Origin: a virus
DNA: 37,658 nt
Direction: 5' to 3' (one strand)
IMG/VR virus record: IMGVR_UViG_3300042560_001435
Location: 1 to 37,658 of that record
The notes beneath the pieces are model-generated. The model was not told the origin of the DNA and searched no databases. It saw only the letters and a program-made list of their open reading frames with translations. The translations under genes and the position numbers were made by a program. This document shows, piece after piece, positions 32,814 through 37,658 of this stretch. Position 1 is the first letter of the stretch. Every line of letters starts with the position of its first letter.

Positions 32814-34049
32814 ATGAAAATAACATTTATTATACCATCGAGAAACAATTTGAAATATCTACAACAGGCTGTAAATTCTATTACAGAATGTTACGGTGAC
32901 TATCATGATATTGTTTTGTTAGATGATGCATCGACGGACGGAACATGGGAATGGATAACATCATTGAAATCCACTAACATAATAAAGTATAGAAATGAAG
33001 GAAATGAACGGGTCGGTCATACTGTATTATATGACAAGGGGGTTGAACTGTGCAGAACAGAAGTATTTTCAATTCTCCACGCTGATATGATTACTACACC
33101 AAACCATGTTTCCAATTCTTTGAAACATCTTGAACGTGGTGTTGTTGTTTGTTCAACCAGAATAGAACCACCACTGCATCCACCAGGACCAGAGAAGTAT
33201 GTGCGTTCATATGGATTTGAACCTGAAGAATTCAAATTAGATGAGTTCCGAAAAGAAATTGAGATATTGGAATCTGAAAATAGAAATAAAATTACAAATG
33301 GAATCTTTGCACCGTGGATGATGTACAAAGAAGACTTTATTTCTATAGGAGGACATGACCGATTATTTGCACCTATGGAACTTGAAGACTCTGATATATT
33401 CAATCGTATGCATTTGGCCGGATATAAACTTATCCAGTCAAGAGATTCATTCGTATATCACATGACTTGTAGAGGAAGTAGATTCAAAGACGGTATTGAG
33501 ATAGAGGCAGAAATACCACTTCCCGATGGAACTATTTGGTACAAACCGAAAGATTCTGAAGAATACAAGGCACTTCGTTCTTTGAAATTCCGTGAATGGT
33601 GGAGAAAGTGGCACACGAACGTACTCCACGATAAAATGATGATGCCAATTGTTCCAAATGTTTACAATATAACTTACGTTGTCCGTAATTGCAATGAACA
33701 ATTACTAGAAACACTTGAACCTTTTTGCGATAGGATTTTTGTTGATTGTGATATAAAAACATATATCAATCGAGAACAAGAAAAAACTATGTTTGATTTG
33801 AATCATAGAATATTCAAATTAGATTCCAATTTTGATTATAAATCATTTGATGTCATACTTGAAATAGATGGGAATAAATTTGGTAAACGAGATGATATTC
33901 AAACTGTACAAACACTTCCTGTAATAATCGAAGAAGGTATATCAGAGACTGGTGTTTACGAGTTTGGAAACTTTGTCTTACATTTGAATTCCATAAAACC
34001 AATTGAATTGGAAATAATCAAAAAACCGTACTTTCAAAACGTATTTTGA
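32814..34049 (+). CDS. GT2 glycosyltransferase with extra C-terminal domain (paralogue B)
   Basis: A 411-residue protein. KITFIIPSRNNLKYLQQAV opens the GT2 domain; LDDAS (36-40) and LHADM (88-92) are the nucleotide and metal motifs; TRIEPPLHPP (115-124) and GGHDRLFAPMELEDSDIFNRM follow. The C-terminal half (about 250-411) parallels paralogue A, including the ETLEPFCDRI stretch that matches KQIEPFCSKI. The pair therefore arose by duplication of the complete two-domain protein. It is the last island gene before a promoter-like gap. Confidence 0.85.
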   Translation: MKITFIIPSRNNLKYLQQAVNSITECYGDYHDIVLLDDASTDGTWEWITSLKSTNIIKYRNEGNERVGHTVLYDKGVELCRTEVFSILHADMITTPNHVSNSLKHLERGVVVCSTRIEPPLHPPGPEKYVRSYGFEPEEFKLDEFRKEIEILESENRNKITNGIFAPWMMYKEDFISIGGHDRLFAPMELEDSDIFNRMHLAGYKLIQSRDSFVYHMTCRGSRFKDGIEIEAEIPLPDGTIWYKPKDSEEYKALRSLKFREWWRKWHTNVLHDKMMMPIVPNVYNITYVVRNCNEQLLETLEPFCDRIFVDCDIKTYINREQEKTMFDLNHRIFKLDSNFDYKSFDVILEIDGNKFGKRDDIQTVQTLPVIIEEGISETGVYEFGNFVLHLNSIKPIELEIIKKPYFQNVF

Positions 34050-34076
34050 ATATAATTCGATATTTATATCTATAAC
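34046..34076 (+). promoter_or_regulatory. weak promoter candidate before 34100
   Basis: TTGAAT (34046-34051) and TATAAC (34071-34076) are 19 bases apart, which is long for sigma70. A perfect TATAAT (34051-34056) lacks a good -35. The gap also contains TATTTATA (34061-34068), as seen at 7862-7869. Some promoter here is likely, because gene function changes across the gap, but the element is unclear. Confidence 0.3.
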
Positions 34077-34099
34077 AAACACTATTATTGGAGATTAGA

Positions 34100-34456
34100 A
34101 TGCATGAAGTAGCAAGTAAACTTATAGAAGTTCACAATCAATTGAAGTTCTTTCATTGGCAAACAACTTCATATGCAAGACACAAGGCTTATGGTAAAAC
34201 ATATGATGCACTAACTGACCTTATTGACAACTTTGTAGAAGTAATGATGGGCAAGTATGGTCGTGTACCAGCACTCCCCATGAAGGTTTATAATCGTAAT
34301 GAAAAAGATTGTATGACATTCATTGATGAGACAATTGCATATCTTCTACTTCTTTCAAATGCGCTCAATCCAACAACTGACTCAGATCTACTCAACATCC
34401 GTGATGAGATGGTCGCTGAATTCAACAAACTGAAGTACCTACTTACATTGAAGTAA
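34100..34456 (+). CDS. small phage protein, DUF5856/ferritin-like
   Basis: A 118-residue helical protein. The ATG at 34100 has TTGGAG six bases upstream. LIEVHNQLKFFHWQTTSYARHKAYG (11-35), then YDALTDLIDNFVEVMMGKYGR resembles the Dps-like helix pair with its FHW motif, and matches a family of small phage proteins I recall as DUF5856. Ferroxidase residues are not clearly complete, so iron storage should not be assumed. It begins the segment of presumably virion-related genes after the sugar island. Confidence 0.65.
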   Translation: MHEVASKLIEVHNQLKFFHWQTTSYARHKAYGKTYDALTDLIDNFVEVMMGKYGRVPALPMKVYNRNEKDCMTFIDETIAYLLLLSNALNPTTDSDLLNIRDEMVAEFNKLKYLLTLK

Positions 34457-34475
34457 AATAATCAAAAGGTGATAT

Positions 34476-34676
34476 ATGTCTACTGAAAATCAGACAGAAG
34501 AAACAACACAAGAACAACAAACAGAAGGTCTCGGTGATACTATCGCAAAGATTACAAACACACTTGGACTTGATAAGCTCGCAGAACAAGTTGCTAATGC
34601 AATGGGCAAGGAAGATTGTGGTTGTAATAAGAGACGTAGAAAGTTGAATGACCTCTTTCCGTACAAACGGGGATAA
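34476..34676 (+). CDS. small phage protein with CGC...LFPY tail
   Basis: A 66-residue protein. The N-terminal third is Gln/Glu/Thr rich (TENQTEETTQEQQTE), followed by GLGDTIAKITNTLGLDKLAEQV, and a conserved tail EDCGCNKRRRKLNDLFPYKRG. This GLGDTI...CGC...LFPY layout recurs in small phage proteins of unknown function. The last codons (FPYKRG-stop) are repeated at 35822-35842, as part of a duplication scar. An AAAGG site precedes the ATG. The two cysteines may bind metal or form a disulfide. Confidence 0.65.
   Translation: MSTENQTEETTQEQQTEGLGDTIAKITNTLGLDKLAEQVANAMGKEDCGCNKRRRKLNDLFPYKRG
34656..34676 (+). repeat. direct repeat, FPYKRG-stop segment (copy 1)
   Basis: This 21-base segment encodes FPYKRG-stop at the end of the 34476 gene. 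It recurs at 35822-35842 with one mismatch, each time two to three bases before the GTG start of a GNAT-like paralogue. Confidence 0.85.
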
Positions 34677-34678
34677 GA

Positions 34679-35800
34679 GTGATACGATTACGTGATCTTA
34701 TAAAAGAATTCTCCGTAAGCAAGGGAGATTTTACCAGATTCAGAGGTTCTTGGATTCTTTCTCTTGGGATGAAAGACGGCAACACAAATAAGATGGTAAA
34801 GTCACATGAAGATATTGTATCTAAACTGTGGGCAGAAGACCGTAAAAATGGTGGTTACAAGAAACGAGAAATAGATGATTCGTCCGTAAAGAAACTGATT
34901 GATGGGTATGTAAAATCGGTTCTGTCAGGTGGAACAAACCACAGTACCGTTGGAGGCGATATTCATATGACATTCTATTTCAGAGATAATGATGTAACAA
35001 TTGGATTGTTTGACTTTGGTGTATTATATGATAACCCATACAAATACTTCTCACCGAAAGATTTTAGATTCAGAAGCGATGATAGTTTTATATCATCCCA
35101 CTACGAAAGTGAAAGAAACATAATGGATGAAGTAGTAGTTGGATGGATACGTGGTCGTGGTGGAAAAGGACAATTCGGAATAAACCCAAAGATAGTTTTT
35201 AGTTTAGACAATGTTCTAAAAATTGATGGAATCTTTGTCAATCAAAAAAGACGTGGCGAAGGATATGGTAAATTACTATATGATACCATAATGAAGTATT
35301 CGGATGCATTGGTTAGTGATAGTCAATTATATGAAGGTTCGTTTGGACTTTGGACAAAATACATACATGATAAATCAAAGTTTTTTGGTGTCATGTATAG
35401 AACGGAGAGATACAGTTTTGTTTTTCCAATTCCACCGGGGGCTAAACTTACACCATCCTTTTTTGGAAATAGTGGCGATTTAGAAACTCCAGCTGGATTT
35501 GTATCTATTAGTAAGAAGGTACCGTCATCAGTCACTTCATTCTCTAAAAAGATAATGTCACTTGGTGTTGGGGATTTAGATGTATTTGATGCATCAAATT
35601 CAAAGTTTACTAAAGCCGTGGAATCTGTATTAGACGATTCCATATCAATAGATGAAGTAATGGAAGAATTTGGGTCATCAGAATTAGGTTTGAAATTCGT
35701 TTATAAGAATGTAAAAACTCCAAAAGTATTATTCTGTTTTGCAGATGCACTTGTATTAGTAAAAGAAGTCGGTGATGGTTTGGATTGGGAATTACTTTAG
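34679..35800 (+). CDS. GNAT-like acetyltransferase with capsid-targeting-like N-terminus (copy 1)
   Basis: A 373-residue protein starting at GTG 34679, with GGGGA upstream. It begins MIRLRDLIKEFS, the shared targeting-like peptide. The central part has IDGIFVNQKRRGEGYGKLLYDTIM; RGEGYG at 192-197 fits the acetyl-CoA motif R-x-x-G-x-G/A of GNAT enzymes. DALVSDSQLYEGSFGLWTKYI follows, as in phage GNATs where a conserved Ser-Leu-Trp lies near the acceptor site. The C-terminal 110 residues are unassigned. The whole gene is paralogous to the next. An ejected protein that acetylates a host target is an attractive inference, by analogy with T4 internal proteins, but is unproven. Confidence 0.65.
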   Translation: MIRLRDLIKEFSVSKGDFTRFRGSWILSLGMKDGNTNKMVKSHEDIVSKLWAEDRKNGGYKKREIDDSSVKKLIDGYVKSVLSGGTNHSTVGGDIHMTFYFRDNDVTIGLFDFGVLYDNPYKYFSPKDFRFRSDDSFISSHYESERNIMDEVVVGWIRGRGGKGQFGINPKIVFSLDNVLKIDGIFVNQKRRGEGYGKLLYDTIMKYSDALVSDSQLYEGSFGLWTKYIHDKSKFFGVMYRTERYSFVFPIPPGAKLTPSFFGNSGDLETPAGFVSISKKVPSSVTSFSKKIMSLGVGDLDVFDASNSKFTKAVESVLDDSISIDEVMEEFGSSELGLKFVYKNVKTPKVLFCFADALVLVKEVGDGLDWELL

Positions 35801-35819
35801 GAGAAAATCTTGATAAAAA
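35744..35819 (+). repeat. direct repeat at gene 3' end (copy 1)
   Basis: These 76 bases match 36814-36889 with four mismatches. The repeat covers the last codons of the GNAT-like gene, its stop, the AGGAG ribosome site and the following TTGATAAAA start. The similarity is higher than in the rest of the paralogues, suggesting a recent duplication or gene conversion at this end. Confidence 0.9.
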
Positions 35820-35842
35820 TATTTCCATACAAACGGGGATAA
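35810..35842 (+). other. 11-codon chimeric mini-frame, duplication scar
   Basis: TTG ATA AAA ATA then codons for FPYKRG and stop. It has the start region of the Ntn-hydrolase-like gene (36880: TTG ATA AAA) joined to the end of the 34476 gene. AGGAG lies six bases before the TTG. It is best read as the junction left by tandem duplication of the GNAT-like gene, possibly still translated to keep ribosomes coupled to the next GTG start. Confidence 0.7.
35822..35842 (+). repeat. direct repeat, FPYKRG-stop segment (copy 2)
   Basis: Second copy of the 34656-34676 segment, with one base changed (G to A in the third position of the proline codon). It ends two bases before the GTG of the second GNAT-like gene. 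Confidence 0.85.
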
Positions 35843-35844
35843 CT

Positions 35845-36870
35845 GTGATAAAATTGAGTGAGATTATAAAAGAGATTGAGGTAAATCAAGGTTCCTACAA
35901 TTTTGATTGGGATAGTTGCTTTGATTTTATTCCGAATAGTGTATTTAATTTTTACTTGGATAATATAAATGATATTCAAAATAAAATAGCCGACGGTTAT
36001 TTTAAAACACCAGAACAACTAAAATCTCGTGTTGATAAATTTGTAAAGTCTATGGCTTCTAATTCAAACGGATCTAAAAAAATCAGTGATAATCAGTTTT
36101 TATTAAAATATGAATATGGTCAAAAGATAGTATTCATCATTTATGATTTTGGAAAGTTTTATGATAAAAAATTTTCAAGAGTTTCTGAACCAGAAAAGGA
36201 TATATTGGTTGGTTGGATTTATGGAACAGGTGGAACATCTGAGTTCGGTATTCATCCGAAAAAAATCTTTCAACTAAATAGGGTTTTTCGTATTCACGGT
36301 AGTTATGTTGATAAAAAACAACGGGGTAAAGGATACGGTAAAATACTTTATAATGCAATCATAAATGATGTAGACGCACTTGTTAGTGATAAAATTTTAT
36401 ATACAGGTTCATTTGGATTGTGGACAAACTACATATTCAATAAATCAAAATTCTTTGGTATAGTTTATGAATTAGAAAACACAAGTATAGTATTACCTGT
36501 AAAAAAAGGGGAAAAGATAGACAAGAAATCTGTTTCTACTTTCGGTCAAGATGGTTTTGTAGCTATAACACGCAACATACCTCCGTTTCTACAGAAAATG
36601 TCCAATGCATTGAAGGAAATAAATTTCAATTCACTGGATGTAATAGATTCATCTAATACAAAGTTTTCAACTAAAATACAGGATTTATTTGATGAATCAA
36701 CTTCTATGGATGATTTATTTTCAGAAGATGGTTCATATACCAATCCACTTACAGATTACTTACCGTATAAATGGAATGACCCTATATCTCCAAAGGCATT
36801 GATGTATTTCAAGGATGCACTTGTATTGGTAAAAGAAGTCGGTGATAGTTTGGATTGGCAACTACTTTAG
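35845..36870 (+). CDS. GNAT-like acetyltransferase with capsid-targeting-like N-terminus (copy 2)
   Basis: A 341-residue paralogue of the preceding gene. The GTG at 35845 is chosen because GGGGA lies five bases upstream and because the resulting N-terminus MIKLSEIIKEIEV aligns with copy 1; an in-frame start at 35785 would overlap the previous gene and spoil this. RIHGSYVDKKQRGKGYGKIL has RGKGYG at 160-165 as acetyl-CoA motif. DALVSDKILYTGSFGLWTNYI and the C-terminal DALVLVKEVGDSLDWQLL are nearly identical to copy 1. The N-terminal 110 residues diverge most, which may reflect a different target. Confidence 0.65.
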   Translation: MIKLSEIIKEIEVNQGSYNFDWDSCFDFIPNSVFNFYLDNINDIQNKIADGYFKTPEQLKSRVDKFVKSMASNSNGSKKISDNQFLLKYEYGQKIVFIIYDFGKFYDKKFSRVSEPEKDILVGWIYGTGGTSEFGIHPKKIFQLNRVFRIHGSYVDKKQRGKGYGKILYNAIINDVDALVSDKILYTGSFGLWTNYIFNKSKFFGIVYELENTSIVLPVKKGEKIDKKSVSTFGQDGFVAITRNIPPFLQKMSNALKEINFNSLDVIDSSNTKFSTKIQDLFDESTSMDDLFSEDGSYTNPLTDYLPYKWNDPISPKALMYFKDALVLVKEVGDSLDWQLL

Positions 36871-36889
36871 GAGAAAATCTTGATAAAAC
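36814..36889 (+). repeat. direct repeat at gene 3' end (copy 2)
   Basis: Second copy of 35744-35819, four mismatches in 76 bases. Here the TTGATAAAA continues into a long open gene and not into the FPYKRG scar. Confidence 0.9.
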
Positions 36890-37658
36890 TATCTTCACTA
36901 ATAGAGAAACCAAACAAATTGGACGAATGTACAATTGTTGGTGCTAAGATAGAAGATGATATTATTCTGGCAAAGAACAGAGACAGGAATTACTATCCTA
37001 AAATAAAAGTAATCCATGAAATCATCAACGATGTTGAAGTGGCATATATGTTAGATTTAGATACTGATTACTCTGAAGGTATGAATGAGTTTGGTATCGG
37101 TATAATAAATGCAACACTTCAGGCAGAAGCAGATGAGAAGGCAAAGTCCAAAAAGAAATCCAATGTTCAATCAAAAGACGGATTCAAAGTCCGTCATGCA
37201 CTTGGACTTGATAATGTTGGAGATATAATTCGTTCAGTAGTTACTTTCAATGGTTATTCAACCGGCGATAATTCTTTGAGTGGAGAACCTACTGCACTCA
37301 ATGGACATACTATCGTTGGAACACCGAGAAACATTTTCTTTATTGAGAATATTTCCAATAGACCACCAATTGTAAAGAAAATGAAAAAGAACAAATTGAT
37401 TGTTAGAACCAATCATGGTATGGTCTATACAAAAGCCGGTTATCAACAAGGTATTGATAGAAAATCATCTGTGATGAGACAGTTGATTGCTAAAAAACTT
37501 ATGACTAAAGTTCATAGTCCTGAAGATGTACTACCGACTCTAAATAAAAAGTATGAAGTTCCTGGTTGGGCAAATCCACGTAGGCACAATTACAAGTTAT
37601 GGACATCTACTCAGATAATGATGAATCTTTCTAAAAAAGAATTGAATCTTGTCATAGA
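36880..37658 (+). CDS. Ntn-hydrolase-like protein, acyltransferase/C45-like (5' part)
   Basis: Open from TTG 36880 to the window edge (259 codons). AGGAG lies six bases before the TTG; the first in-frame ATG is far inside. After a short leader LIKLSSLIEKPNKLDE, Cys17 begins CTIVGAKIEDDIILAKNRDR, the order of nucleophile Cys and KNRD motif seen in C45/C59 N-terminal-nucleophile hydrolases. NEFGIGIINA (69-78) and RTNHG (176-180) are the further conserved motifs. Such enzymes cleave or transfer acyl groups from amides after removal of residues before the cysteine. The leader resembles the targeting-like peptides of upstream genes, and LDE precedes the cysteine exactly. The C-terminus is missing. 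Confidence 0.6.
   Translation, partial: MIKLSSLIEKPNKLDECTIVGAKIEDDIILAKNRDRNYYPKIKVIHEIINDVEVAYMLDLDTDYSEGMNEFGIGIINATLQAEADEKAKSKKKSNVQSKDGFKVRHALGLDNVGDIIRSVVTFNGYSTGDNSLSGEPTALNGHTIVGTPRNIFFIENISNRPPIVKKMKKNKLIVRTNHGMVYTKAGYQQGIDRKSSVMRQLIAKKLMTKVHSPEDVLPTLNKKYEVPGWANPRRHNYKLWTSTQIMMNLSKKELNLVI

Noticed and set aside
35785-35844. Upstream start for the second GNAT-like gene
   Set aside because: It would overlap the previous gene and the repeat scar; the GTG at 35845 has a ribosome site and gives an N-terminus that aligns with copy 1.

Overview
The window looks like a stretch of a large T4-like (myovirus-type) tailed phage genome. The evidence is a full set of T4-style replication proteins: a family B DNA polymerase (gp43-like), a sliding clamp (gp45-like) and both clamp-loader subunits (gp44-like and gp62-like). 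Genes are tightly packed, start codons often overlap the previous stop, many small genes are unknown, and nearly everything lies on the plus strand. The DNA is AT-rich. Clear Shine-Dalgarno sites and sigma70-like promoters point to a host that uses both. I cannot name the host.

Layout. (1) 1-273, minus strand: the 5' end of an exported metallo-beta-lactamase-fold hydrolase with a twin-arginine signal, cut by the window edge. (2) 356-2432: two small phage proteins, a DNA methyltransferase and a ClpP-like protease. (3) 2471-7749: DNA polymerase, two tandem paralogous DNA methyltransferases and the sliding clamp. (4) 7750-8970: a GC-rich terminator region with competing hairpins, two unknown genes and a UUCG-loop terminator. 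(5) 9033-12994: clamp loader, zinc-ribbon protein, Nmad1/DUF1599-like protein, Fe-S PD-(D/E)XK nuclease and an IMP dehydrogenase/GMP reductase without CBS domains. (6) 13054-34049: about 21 kb of 20 co-directional, mostly overlapping or abutting genes for sugar and glycan synthesis. (7) 34100 to the end: a small ferritin-like/DUF5856-type protein, a small Cys-containing protein ending FPYKRG, two tandem GNAT-like paralogues and an Ntn-hydrolase-like protein cut by the right edge. No gene-free stretch exceeds about 150 bases.

The sugar island holds eight glycosyltransferases, including a GT11 alpha-1,2-fucosyltransferase type. It also holds GDP-mannose 4,6-dehydratase, an RmlB-like 4,6-dehydratase, a ColD/RfbH-type sugar 3-dehydratase whose PLP lysine is replaced by His, and a half-length DegT aminotransferase. 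A cupin, a hexapeptide acyltransferase, a NeuB-like synthase, an acetolactate-synthase-like TPP enzyme and a short SDR follow. The rest are a DHQ-synthase-like sugar-phosphate cyclase, an ASKHA kinase, a GDP-fucose-synthase-like epimerase, a HAD phosphatase and two methyltransferase-like proteins. I see no flippase, polymerase, priming glycosyltransferase or other membrane protein. This suggests a cytoplasmic acceptor such as virion protein or DNA, or use of the host export machinery.

A second theme is a shared N-terminal peptide of the form M-[IK]-[KR]-L-x-x-[LI]-[LI]-K-E in proteins at 7902, 8525, 34679 and 35845, with a looser version at 36880. It resembles T4 capsid-targeting sequences ending at a prohead-protease site (L/I-x-E). 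In the last protein a candidate L-D-E site lies directly before the presumed nucleophilic cysteine of the Ntn-hydrolase fold.
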